Origin: Nocardioides sp.
GTDB taxonomy: Bacteria > Actinomycetota > Actinomycetes > Propionibacteriales > Nocardioidaceae
DNA: 48,599 nt
Reading direction: 5' to 3'
Assembly: GCA_003519585.1 (NCBI GenBank)
Contig: DOWL01000177.1
Span: forward strand, 925 to 49,523
Below, piece by piece: positions 40,756 through 48,599 of this stretch. The translations under genes were made by a program, and so were the position numbers. A model generated the notes under the pieces. It was not told where the DNA came from. It made no database searches and saw only the letters and a list, made by a program, of their open reading frames with translations. The first letter of the stretch is position 1. Each line of letters begins with the position of its first letter.

Positions 40756-40978
40756 CCACGAAGTCGATCCGGGCGCCGCCCTTGCCGGCCAGGGCCGAGA
40801 TGACGGTCCGGAACGCCGTGGCGGTGCGGCCACCGCGGCCGATCACCTTGCCGAGGTCGTCGGGGTGCACCCGGACCTCGAGGATCGAGCCGCGACGCAG
40901 CTGCTTGTCGCGCACGACGACGTCGTCGGGGTGGTCGACCACCCCGCGGACCAGGTGCTCCAGCGCGTCGGCCAGCAC
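40736..40978 (-). CDS. khpA: KH-domain RNA-binding protein KhpA
   Basis: An 80-aa protein with one KH domain (LEVRVHPDDLGKVIGRGGRT, the GxxG loop being IGRGG). It binds RNA, with KhpB in many bacteria, and lies between rpsP and rimM. The start is GTG at 40978. Confidence 0.94.
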   Translation of the reverse strand: MLADALEHLVRGVVDHPDDVVVRDKQLRRGSILEVRVHPDDLGKVIGRGGRTATAFRTVISALAGKGGARIDFVDVDRRR

Positions 40979-40983
40979 GGCGG

Positions 40984-41526
40984 TCAGCTGTCAGCCTTGT
41001 CGGCCGAGGCGGTCTCCGCCTCCTCGGCTTCCGCGGCGGCACCCTCGGGGGTCTCGTCGGCCGGGACCGGTGCAGCCTCTTCGGCGGCCGGAGCCTCGGC
41101 AGCCTCGGCCTTGGGCTCCTCGTCCTTCGGAGCCGCCTTCTTGGCGGCGGCCTTCTTGGTCACGGCCTCGCCGGAACCGGTGCCGTGGGCGTCGGCCAGC
41201 GCCTTGTTGAAGACGTCGAGCTTGTCGGGCTTGGCCTCAGCGGTCCGCAGGGTGCCCTCGGCGCCCTTGTAGCCCTTGAAGGTCTGCCAGTCGCCGGTGA
41301 TCTTGAGGAGCTTGGCGACCGCCTCGGACGGCTGCGCGCCCACGCCGAGCCAGTACTGCGCCCGGTCGGAGACCACGCTGATGTACGACGGGTCCTCCTT
41401 GGGGTGGTACTTGCCGATCTCCTCGATCACCTTGCCGTCGCGCTTCTTGCGCGAGTCGACGACGACGATGCGGTATTGCGGCACCCGGACCTTGCCCAGG
41501 CGCTTCAAACGGATCTTGACGGCCAC
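40984..41526 (-). CDS. rpsP: Ribosomal protein S16 with long C-terminal extension
   Basis: Residues 1-100 are S16 ([20 protein letters not shown] and [10 protein letters not shown]). An extension of about 70 residues follows, Lys/Ala-rich then acidic ([15 protein letters not shown]). The GTG start lies inside a perfect palindrome CCACAGCTGTGG (41523-41534), 12 nt after GAGGAG. First gene of the cluster. Confidence 0.95.
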   Translation of the reverse strand: MAVKIRLKRLGKVRVPQYRIVVVDSRKKRDGKVIEEIGKYHPKEDPSYISVVSDRAQYWLGVGAQPSEAVAKLLKITGDWQTFKGYKGAEGTLRTAEAKPDKLDVFNKALADAHGTGSGEAVTKKAAAKKAAPKDEEPKAEAAEAPAAEEAAPVPADETPEGAAAEAEEAETASADKADS

Positions 41527-41753
41527 AGCTGTGGTGTCTCCTCAGAGTTCAGTGGTGGTGGAGATCGTGACGCACGTGTGGGGCACCGAGCCACGGTCTC
41601 CGATGGGCCTTGCAAACGCCGGGGGTGAGAGGGTCCCCAGCGCGCAGGACTCGACCGGCAAGTCTGCCAGACGCCGGCCCGGTGTCCGAATCGGCCCGAA
41701 ACCCTCCCACCTAGCTATTCCGCCCGCCGTACGCCGCGGACCAGACTCGCCCG

Positions 41754-42716
41754 GTGGCCGTCCTGCAACCAGCCGCCCTCGGGGCGCATCCCAGGGACGT
41801 GCAGACCCTCACCCGCCGCCGGCTCGCCGAGCGGCACCCGTGGCTCTACCCCGTCGCCGTCAAGGTCCATCAGACCCGCCGATACCTCGCGTGGCTGACC
41901 TCCGGCACCAGCTGGGCCACCCGTGCCCAGAGCACCCCCGACCTCCCGGTCCGGGTCAAGAAGCACGGCTCGCTGCTGCTCCGCGAACTCTCGCCCGACG
42001 AGATGGTCCTGCAGCACAACAAGGTGGTGAACCTGCGGCTGGCCAGCGCCCGCACCCACGGAGTGCTGATCCGGCCGGGCGAGACGTTCTCCTTCAATCG
42101 GCTGGTCGGCAACTGCACCCGTCGCAAGGGGTACGTCGTCGGCATGCGGCTCTCCAACGGCGACGCGACGGCCGGGGTCGGCGGCGGTATCTGCCAGCTC
42201 GCGAACCTGCTGCACTGGATGTTCCTGCACTCGCCGCTCACGATCGTCGAGCGGTCCGAGCACAGCTTCGACCCGTTCCCCGACAAGCAGCGCGTCCTGC
42301 CGTGGGGTGTCGGCTGCTCGATCGTGTGGAACTACGTCGACCTCGTGGTCCGCAACGACACCGACGTGACCTTCCAGGTCCACACCTGGCTCGACGACAA
42401 GCACCTGCGCGGCGAGCTCCGCGCGGACCGTCCGGTGGAGCACTCCTATCGGGTCGAGGCCCGGGGCGAGGAGTTCGTGCGGGTGCGGGGCGAGGCGACC
42501 GAGCGGACCTGGCGGCGCAACGAGATCTGGCGGACCCTGATCGACCGCCGTACCGGCATCGCGGTCGGCGAGGAACTGGTCAAGCGCAACTGCGCCGTGG
42601 TGAAGTACCCGCCCCCGGAGCACCTGGTGGTCGACCTCGACCAGGACGGCCGACCGCTGGGCCAACCACTGGGCCGACCATTGGGCCAGCCCGCGGCTCA
42701 GCTCGCCGCCGGGTAG
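41754..42716 (+). CDS. VanW family protein
   Basis: The 320-aa protein contains the VanW domain (IRPGETFSFNRLVGNCTRRK and ATAGVGGGICQLANLLHWM). VanW accompanies some vancomycin-resistance operons, but the domain is widespread and has no known activity. There is no signal peptide. The C terminus repeats RPLGQPLGRPLGQP. A GTG start is used. It converges on and overlaps the SARP gene by 19 bp. Confidence 0.88.
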   Translation: MAVLQPAALGAHPRDVQTLTRRRLAERHPWLYPVAVKVHQTRRYLAWLTSGTSWATRAQSTPDLPVRVKKHGSLLLRELSPDEMVLQHNKVVNLRLASARTHGVLIRPGETFSFNRLVGNCTRRKGYVVGMRLSNGDATAGVGGGICQLANLLHWMFLHSPLTIVERSEHSFDPFPDKQRVLPWGVGCSIVWNYVDLVVRNDTDVTFQVHTWLDDKHLRGELRADRPVEHSYRVEARGEEFVRVRGEATERTWRRNEIWRTLIDRRTGIAVGEELVKRNCAVVKYPPPEHLVVDLDQDGRPLGQPLGRPLGQPAAQLAAG

Positions 42717-45700
42717 TCCGGACACGTCCGCCGGTACGGAACGTCGCCGCCGAACGCATCTGACCATTCCTGCCGCGTGAGGTCGCGGCCGGCGACCCGA
42801 CAGGCGTAGTCGACTGCGGCGGCGGCAGACACGTCCCAGGTGTAGATCGAACCGTTGAGGCGGGCGACGACGATCCGCCCGTCCGGCTCGAACGCGACCG
42901 CGGGTGGAAATCCCTCCTCCAGCTCGGCGGCCGCCAGGGGTGTGCCGGACCGTGCGTCCCACAGCCCCAGAGCACGTCCGCGGGAGCCCGTCACGAGGCG
43001 GTCGCCGTCGGCGGTGAAGGCTATGGAGTACGTGTCGCCGGCGCCGTCCGTGACGGCAGGCCGGATGGCCTCGCCGGAGCGGAGGTCGATGATCTCGACC
43101 TCGCCGGCGACGCCGCCGACCGCGAGGCGCTGCTCGTCGGGAGCCAGGGCCAGTGTCAGACCGTGCCGCACGTTGAGCCGTCCGGTGTGGACGACTTCTC
43201 CGGTGTCGAGGTCGACGCGGTAATACGTGCGCCCGCCCGTCGCCCAGGTCACCTGTGCGCTGTCACCCCCGCCGAGGGCCACCACGCTGTGGCCATCGGA
43301 GAACCCGGCCAGACCGGCCACGTCCTCGGGAAGAGCGACCGTCGTGCCGACGTCATCGAGCGTCGCGGCGTCGAGCAGCAGCATCGTCCCGCCCTCGGTG
43401 GCCGCGACGATGCGATCGGGCCCGGCGTAGCTGAGGGCAACGACGCCCTCGCCGCTCACGCGCCGCCGGTCCGTCTCGGTCGCCGATTCGGCGTCGACCA
43501 CCTGGACCCACCCGTCGCCGTAGCCCGCGGCGTACTGGTCGCCGCTTGGCGCCCAGGCGCCTGCCCCCAGCCACTCGGAACCGATGACCGGGACGTCGCG
43601 CACCTCGCCGTCAGACAGGTCGACGAGGGTCAGTGACAGGTGCTCCAGAGCGGAGTCCTTCCAGCCGGCAAGGGCCAGCCGGGTCCCGTCGCCGCTGAGC
43701 CGCGACTCGCCGTTCTCGTGGCTCGGGATGCGAGGCCCCCGTTGCGCCACGAACCGCTCGGAGCCGTCGAGGCGCCAGGCCTGGAGCTGTTGCCGGAGCG
43801 GCTTCGCGACGTAGACGGTCCGTCCGTCGGCGGAGAAGGCGCCGCCGAGCGGCAGCGCTGCCCCGGAGTCGAGCGTCTCGAGGATCCTCCCGGAGCCGGT
43901 GCGCCACACGATGATGCGGCCGGTGAACCCGTTCGCCAGGACCTTCTTGCCGTCGCGGCTGAACGCGAGGTCCTGGATCGAGCCCGTATCGCCGGGCAGG
44001 GTCATCGCCTGGTCGCCGGTCCGGGCGTCGAAGATGAGGATGCCGGGCGTGCCGTCCCCGGTCCCTGTGGCGAGCCTGTCGCCGTTCACGTCCATCGCGT
44101 TGTTCCACGTCCACACGTCGCTGTCCCACTGTTTGTCCCCGCTGGCGACGTCGTAGGCCGCCACGGGAGTGCTCGAGTAGACCGTCGACCCGTCCGGCGA
44201 GAGCGCTGCGCCGTTCCACGGTGACGCGAGCTCGATCGCCGGGCCCGCCGGGAGCCCCGTCGTGAGGTCCCACACTCGGATGCTGTTGTTCACGTCCTGG
44301 ACCACCGGGTGCTCGGCCGTTGCCGGGCTGTACGCGACCGCGAGCCGTCGCCCGTCCGCGCTGATAGACAGGTCGACCAGGTAGGCGTCGGTCGGCGTGT
44401 CCCGCAGCTGGTTGGGCAGCTCGTCAAGTGTCTCCGGGTCGAGCAGGCGGATCTGGCGCGGGTCCCCCGGTGCCGCGGCCGCGACCAGCACGTCGTCGTT
44501 CGCGGCGAGCGGCGGGTCGATCGTCACGCGGTGGCCGTCCCCGAGGTCGCTGCTGCCCACCGGGTGGAGCTCGGAGTCATAGGCCCTGACGACGTGGCGG
44601 CGGTCGATCGTGAACACCCGGTCGGTGGTCGTCACGACGACGCCGATGTCATCGCTGTCCGGGACCGTGGCGACCCGAGACAGGAGTGGCCGGCCGGCGA
44701 TCACCTGGGACAGGCTCCGAAGGGTGTCGGCCGTCGGGGACAGCTGCTGGGCGGCTGCGGCCAGCAGCAGGGAGAGTTGCGGATCGTCGGTCTTGAGCGC
44801 CTTGGATCCGACGGCCGCCGCAGTCGCGGAGATGGTCTGGCGGTCGGCGCGGCGGGCCTGAAGGACGGCGAGGACGCTCGCCACCACCGCAGCCACCAGC
44901 ACCAGCGCAAGGCCGGTCAGCAGCATGCGCAGCCGCCGGTTCTGTGCCCGCTCACGGTGGGCCTGAGCTTCGAGAGCCAGCCGCTCGCGGGCAGCGTGCT
45001 CCTCGGATGCGTGGAGGAACTCCTGCTCGAGGACGGTGGGCATCGACTCCGGGCGTGCCGCCCAGTCCACGGCGGCCTCCAGGCGGACGCCGGTGTAGAG
45101 CTCGCTGCCCGGTCGGTCCAGCCGCTGCCACTCGGTCGCGGCGGCAGCGAGGTGGCGCCAGACACGTTGGCCCTCTCGGTCCTCCTCCAACCAGCCACGC
45201 AGCCGCGGCCAAGCGCGGACCAGCGCCTCGTGGGCAAGCTCGAACGACCCATGGCCGCTGGTCACCAGCCGGGTCCGCACCAGGAGGTCGAGGACCCGCG
45301 CCCGGTCGGGATCGGACAGGCCGACGTCGCGCTCGACCGGGGTGCGTACGGGTTCTCCGGCCTCTGCCAACCCGGCCATGCGGAGCATCAACCAGCGCAG
45401 TTGCTCACGTTGGGTCGCGGAAAGGTCTGAGTACACGCGGTCCGCGCTGGCTGCGACCGCACCGGCGATCCCGCCGCTGTCGCGGTAGCCCTCGACGGTG
45501 AGCAGCGTGCCCTCCCGCCGCCGCCAGGTCTCCGCGAGCGCATGTGACAGGAGCGGCAGGGCGCCGGGCTGATCCTCGGCGTCCCGGAGCATCAGGTCGA
45601 CCAGGCCGTGCTCAAGATGCAGACCCGCCACCCGGGCCGGCTCCTCAATCACCCGACGCAGCCGTGGCTGGTCCATCGGCGAAACGAGGTAGACGCCGCG

Positions 45701-46909
45701 CTCGGCCAATCGGGCGAACTCGGGATCGATGGCTAGGGTCGGTAGGTAGTCGGCACGCAAGGTCAGGATCACCGGCCCTCGGCCGCTGAGGTGATCGGCG
45801 AGGACCCTCAGCCAGGCAACCACGTCATCGCCGCCGGCTGCCAGCGCCTCCTCCGCCTGGTCCACACAGAGCGCGGTCTCCACGCCGGTGGCCCGCGTGC
45901 GAGCCTCCGCGATCGAGGCGATCGGGTCCGCACCCGGCGTGCACGTCACCGACGACCAGCCGCGGAGCTGGAGGGCGGGCACCACACCGGCCTTCATCAG
46001 CGACGACTTGCCACTGCCCGATGGACCCGCCAGGACCAGCAGCGGGGATTCGTCCAGCCGCGCGAGGCAACTGAGCACGTCGTCCTCGCGGCCGAAGAAC
46101 GTGTCCACGTCCTCGGCGTCGTACGACGCCAACCCGCGCCACGGGCAGTCGACGCTGGCGGCACGCGCCTCGTGACCCGGCGCCAGGGTCGGGTCCTGCT
46201 CGAGGATGGCGCGCTCCAAACCGGCCAGCTCCGAGCCGGGGTCGAGGCCGAGCTGCTGGCCCAGGATGCGCCGCGCGGAGCGGATCGAGGCGAGCGCGTC
46301 CGCTTGGCGCCCGCAGCGGTACTGCGCGAGAGCCAGCGTCACCCACCGACTCTCCCGCCAGGGCTGCTCGCGGGCCTGGACCATCGCCTCGCCCACCACC
46401 TGGTGGTGGCGGCCGGCCGCGAGCGCCGCGGCGAGCCGCTCCTCCTGAGCCGCCAGGAGCAGCTCGGTCAACCGCGCCGCCTCGAGCTGGGCCGGCTCCC
46501 ATTCCTCCAGGTCGGTGAGCGGCCGCCCGCGCCAGAGCCCGAGCGCCTTCTCGAAGCTGATCACCGCCCGCTCCGCCGCGCCCTCCGCCGACGCCGAACG
46601 CGCACGCCCGAACAGCTCTTCGAACTCCACGACGTCGAGATCGACGAGGTCGATTCGGAGGCGGTAACCGGAGGTGCTGGTCTCGATGGCCTCCGCGCCG
46701 AGGACCCGACGGAGCCGGCTGACGCACCCCTGCACCACCTTGACCCAGGAGGCCGGTGGCTGCTCGTGCCACAGCGCGTCCGCGAGCGACTCCGCGGACA
46801 GCCACTGTCCGCGGCGTACGGCCAGCGCCGCCAGGACCAGTCGGTCCCGGGGGCTCAGCGACAGGGTGCCCGCCTCCAGTTCGAGCGGGCCGAGCAGCCC
46901 GACCTTCAT
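42698..46909 (-). CDS. SARP-type regulator fused to STAND NTPase, transmembrane segment and WD40 propeller
   Basis: The 1,403-aa protein starts with an OmpR-like winged helix (LGPLELEAGTLSLSPRDRLV) and a BTAD domain (to about residue 240). A novel-STAND NTPase follows, with CPWRGLASYDAEDVDTFFGR and Walker A GPSGSGKSS near residue 295. A hydrophobic helix (LLTGLALVLVAAVVASVLAV) precedes about 650 residues of WD40 repeats. ATG at 46909 fits GAGGAAAG 9 nt away better than TTG at 46915. Family members sense signals through the propeller and activate transcription. Its target is probably the divergent lipoprotein gene or distant genes. Confidence 0.9.
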   Translation of the reverse strand: MKVGLLGPLELEAGTLSLSPRDRLVLAALAVRRGQWLSAESLADALWHEQPPASWVKVVQGCVSRLRRVLGAEAIETSTSGYRLRIDLVDLDVVEFEELFGRARSASAEGAAERAVISFEKALGLWRGRPLTDLEEWEPAQLEAARLTELLLAAQEERLAAALAAGRHHQVVGEAMVQAREQPWRESRWVTLALAQYRCGRQADALASIRSARRILGQQLGLDPGSELAGLERAILEQDPTLAPGHEARAASVDCPWRGLASYDAEDVDTFFGREDDVLSCLARLDESPLLVLAGPSGSGKSSLMKAGVVPALQLRGWSSVTCTPGADPIASIAEARTRATGVETALCVDQAEEALAAGGDDVVAWLRVLADHLSGRGPVILTLRADYLPTLAIDPEFARLAERGVYLVSPMDQPRLRRVIEEPARVAGLHLEHGLVDLMLRDAEDQPGALPLLSHALAETWRRREGTLLTVEGYRDSGGIAGAVAASADRVYSDLSATQREQLRWLMLRMAGLAEAGEPVRTPVERDVGLSDPDRARVLDLLVRTRLVTSGHGSFELAHEALVRAWPRLRGWLEEDREGQRVWRHLAAAATEWQRLDRPGSELYTGVRLEAAVDWAARPESMPTVLEQEFLHASEEHAARERLALEAQAHRERAQNRRLRMLLTGLALVLVAAVVASVLAVLQARRADRQTISATAAAVGSKALKTDDPQLSLLLAAAAQQLSPTADTLRSLSQVIAGRPLLSRVATVPDSDDIGVVVTTTDRVFTIDRRHVVRAYDSELHPVGSSDLGDGHRVTIDPPLAANDDVLVAAAAPGDPRQIRLLDPETLDELPNQLRDTPTDAYLVDLSISADGRRLAVAYSPATAEHPVVQDVNNSIRVWDLTTGLPAGPAIELASPWNGAALSPDGSTVYSSTPVAAYDVASGDKQWDSDVWTWNNAMDVNGDRLATGTGDGTPGILIFDARTGDQAMTLPGDTGSIQDLAFSRDGKKVLANGFTGRIIVWRTGSGRILETLDSGAALPLGGAFSADGRTVYVAKPLRQQLQAWRLDGSERFVAQRGPRIPSHENGESRLSGDGTRLALAGWKDSALEHLSLTLVDLSDGEVRDVPVIGSEWLGAGAWAPSGDQYAAGYGDGWVQVVDAESATETDRRRVSGEGVVALSYAGPDRIVAATEGGTMLLLDAATLDDVGTTVALPEDVAGLAGFSDGHSVVALGGGDSAQVTWATGGRTYYRVDLDTGEVVHTGRLNVRHGLTLALAPDEQRLAVGGVAGEVEIIDLRSGEAIRPAVTDGAGDTYSIAFTADGDRLVTGSRGRALGLWDARSGTPLAAAELEEGFPPAVAFEPDGRIVVARLNGSIYTWDVSAAAAVDYACRVAGRDLTRQEWSDAFGGDVPYRRTCPDYPAAS

Positions 46910-47060
46910 ATCCAAGGACTTTCCTCGCCCTTCCGAGCGTGGTCAACGGCGCCGATACCCGGCTGATACCGCGTCGGCGGCGTCCCGAGACCGCTCGGTC
47001 GCAACGTCCTCCTCGAGCCGGGTCGTCCGACACCGGCCGACCATCAGTCAGGAGACAGCC

Positions 47061-47387
47061 ATGAACATCAAGACCACCATCGCCGCGATCGTCGTGGCCG
47101 GCGCAGGTTTCGCCACCGCGGCGTGCGGGACCGAGCAGGGCGCCGCAGCACCCGCCAAGATCAATGTCGAGCGCCCGGCCGGCGGGCACGAGACGCCGAC
47201 CCCGGGCAAGGACCCGAAGCCGACGCCGGACCGACTGCAGTACGACCAGCCGGGCTACGGCCACCCCACGCGTGGACACACCTCGGGGTGCGTCGTCGAC
47301 CCCGCCGGCTCGCGAGCCGCGCAGCGCTACGTCGGCGACTGCGGGCGGGATCGGTACGGCAACGACCGGCGGTCGGCCAGGAAGTGA
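47061..47387 (+). CDS. Small secreted, probable lipoprotein
   Basis: The 108-aa product has a signal peptide with an atypical lipobox (TTIAAIVVAGAGFATAACGT), then a Pro/Thr-rich linker (HETPTPGKDPKPTPDRLQYD) and two further cysteines near the C terminus. GGAG lies 7 nt before the ATG. It is divergent from the SARP gene, 151 bp away. No family is recognised. Confidence 0.7.
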   Translation: MNIKTTIAAIVVAGAGFATAACGTEQGAAAPAKINVERPAGGHETPTPGKDPKPTPDRLQYDQPGYGHPTRGHTSGCVVDPAGSRAAQRYVGDCGRDRYGNDRRSARK

Positions 47388-47403
47388 ACCCTGCCGCTCC
47401 GGG

Positions 47404-48477
47404 TCAGGCCACGACCTGGCCGCGCAACACCACCCGGGCCGGCCTCGCGAGCACCGCGAGGTCGGCCCGTGGGTCCGTCTCGTAGACGACGAAGTCCGCG
47501 GCAGCCCCCTCGTCGAGGGTCGCGTTCCAGCCCAGCCACGCCCGAGCGTTCCAGGAGGCTCCGCCCAGGGCGTCGGCCGCTGGCATGCCGTACGACGCCA
47601 GCTCGGCCACCTCGCCGGCGATCCCGCCGTGCGGGAGCACTCCCCCGGCGTCGGTGCCGGCGTAGATCGGCACCCCTGCCTCGTAGGCGGCCATGATCGT
47701 GTCGCGCCGACGCGCGTGCAGGTCGCGCATCGTGGCGGCGTACGCCGGGAACTTGTCGGCCGCCTGGTCGGCGTACTGCGGGAAGTTGTTCAACTGCATC
47801 GCGGTCGGCACCAGCGCGGTGCCGTGGGCGACCATCCCGTCGATGAGGTCCTCGGTGAGCCCGGTGCCGTGCTCGATACAGTCGATGCCGGCGGCGATGA
47901 GGATCGGCAGCACCTCGGTGCCGAAGCAGTGCGCGGTCACCTTGGCGCCGAGCGCGTGCGCGGTCTCGATGGCCGCGGTGAACGCCTCGGCGGGGAACGA
48001 CGGCGCCAGGTCGCCGCGGTCCCGCTCGATCCAGTCACCGACGAGCTTGACCCAGCCGTCGCCGCGGCGGGCCTCCTGCTCGACGTAGGTCGTGAGGTCG
48101 TCGGGCTCGACCTCCCAGGCGTAGTCGCGGATGTAGCGGCGGGTCCGCGAGATGTGCCGCCCCATCCGGATCAGTCGCGGCAGGTCGTCGCGATCCTGCA
48201 CCCACCGGGTATCGGCCGGGCTCCCGCAGTCGCGCAGTAGGAGGGCACCGGCGTCGCGGTCGGCCACCGCCTGCGCCTCGGTCTCGTCACGCCCCACCTC
48301 GCCGTGCGCGTCCAGCCCGATGTGGCAGTGCGCATCGACCAGTCCGGGGACCACCCAGCCGCTGGCCACGGTCTCGGCGCCCGCCTGCCGTTCGAGTGTG
48401 ATCACCCCGTCGACGACGTAGAGATCGCGAGGCTCCCCGTCGGGGAGGACCGGTCCGGAGACGTGGAGGGCAGTCAC
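47404..48477 (-). CDS. Amidohydrolase family metal-dependent hydrolase
   Basis: The 357-aa protein is a TIM-barrel amidohydrolase. The HxH site is in GLVDAHCHIGLD, a possible carboxylated lysine in WVKLVGDW, further ligands in VTAHCFG and CIEHGTG, and the final aspartate in IYAGTDAGG. The start is GTG at 48477. It resembles imidazolonepropionase-like or prolidase-like hydrolases; the substrate is not evident. It converges on the lipoprotein gene. Confidence 0.88.
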   Translation of the reverse strand: MTALHVSGPVLPDGEPRDLYVVDGVITLERQAGAETVASGWVVPGLVDAHCHIGLDAHGEVGRDETEAQAVADRDAGALLLRDCGSPADTRWVQDRDDLPRLIRMGRHISRTRRYIRDYAWEVEPDDLTTYVEQEARRGDGWVKLVGDWIERDRGDLAPSFPAEAFTAAIETAHALGAKVTAHCFGTEVLPILIAAGIDCIEHGTGLTEDLIDGMVAHGTALVPTAMQLNNFPQYADQAADKFPAYAATMRDLHARRRDTIMAAYEAGVPIYAGTDAGGVLPHGGIAGEVAELASYGMPAADALGGASWNARAWLGWNATLDEGAAADFVVYETDPRADLAVLARPARVVLRGQVVA

Positions 48478-48501
48478 GCCTCCGGACCGTACCTCCTCTG
48501 A

Positions 48502-48563
48502 TACCCCAGCGAGTTTCGGCCCCGAGTCCGCGACTGACTGTCTACCCCCGCGAGTTTCGGCCC
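48502..48563. repeat. Two direct repeats TACCCC(A/C)GCGAGTTTCGGCCC
   Basis: A 21-bp unit occurs at 48502-48522 and 48543-48563, differing at one base and spaced 41 bp. It lies in the 122 non-coding bases at the right edge, upstream of the amidohydrolase gene. It may continue beyond the window. It could be an interspersed intergenic repeat of this genus or a regulator site. Confidence 0.6.
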
Positions 48564-48599
48564 GGCACCCACGACGGACGCTCGCTCCGCTTCGCGGGC

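Overview
The window is a chimera of two bacterial genomes. Bases 1 to about 3,800 look gammaproteobacterial: a type ISP restriction-modification gene carrying a GC-rich palindromic repeat, a small orphan gene, and the 3' half of an FbpC-like iron-transport ATPase. From about 3,840 to the end the DNA is from a high-GC actinomycete of Nocardioides type, judged by codon use, GTG starts and the rpsP-rimM-trmD-rplS-lepB-rnhB and rpsB-tsf-pyrH-frr-cdsA neighbourhoods. The two parts meet inside the conserved ABC signature region of one reading frame, which most likely reflects misassembly of metagenomic DNA.

Layout of the actinobacterial part: 4.3-8.2 kb is a polyamine/methylarginine group (potA 5' half, potD, a divergent Lrp-type regulator, an FAD amine oxidoreductase with an apparent CTG start, ddaH). 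8.2-13.0 kb holds a secreted M1 peptidase, a RIO kinase, a LOG-like protein and a GT4 glycosyltransferase. 13.1-18.8 kb is rlmN, a small membrane protein, cdsA, frr, pyrH, tsf and rpsB. 19.1-22.1 kb holds an M23 peptidase and a TadE/TadG pair. 22.3-36.6 kb is yraN, comM, dprA and xerC, inverted relative to the order I recall from Mycobacterium tuberculosis. 36.6-41.5 kb is DUF2469, rnhB, lepB, rplS, a trmD-GNAT fusion, rimM, khpA and rpsP. 41.7-48.6 kb holds a VanW protein, a 1,403-residue SARP/STAND/WD40 regulator, a small lipoprotein and an amidohydrolase.

The most interesting feature is a 10.2-kb element (22,963-33,184) inserted in comM. A serine integrase sits at one end and an excisionase-like HTH gene at the other. 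Both junctions share CGACCTC, and joining them restores comM in frame. The element has about 17 small, tightly overlapping genes and no visibly broken ones. They include a phage tape-measure protein, a winged-helix protein whose 3' coding end holds five AAAGGACGT repeats (a lambda-O-like arrangement that could be an origin), and a stand-alone topoisomerase VI-A/Spo11-like protein with its key residues. I see no terminase, portal, capsid, lysis or other tail genes. It therefore looks like a compact satellite-type or reduced phage element rather than a complete prophage. Because it splits comM and separates it from dprA, its excision could act as a genetic switch on DNA-uptake genes.
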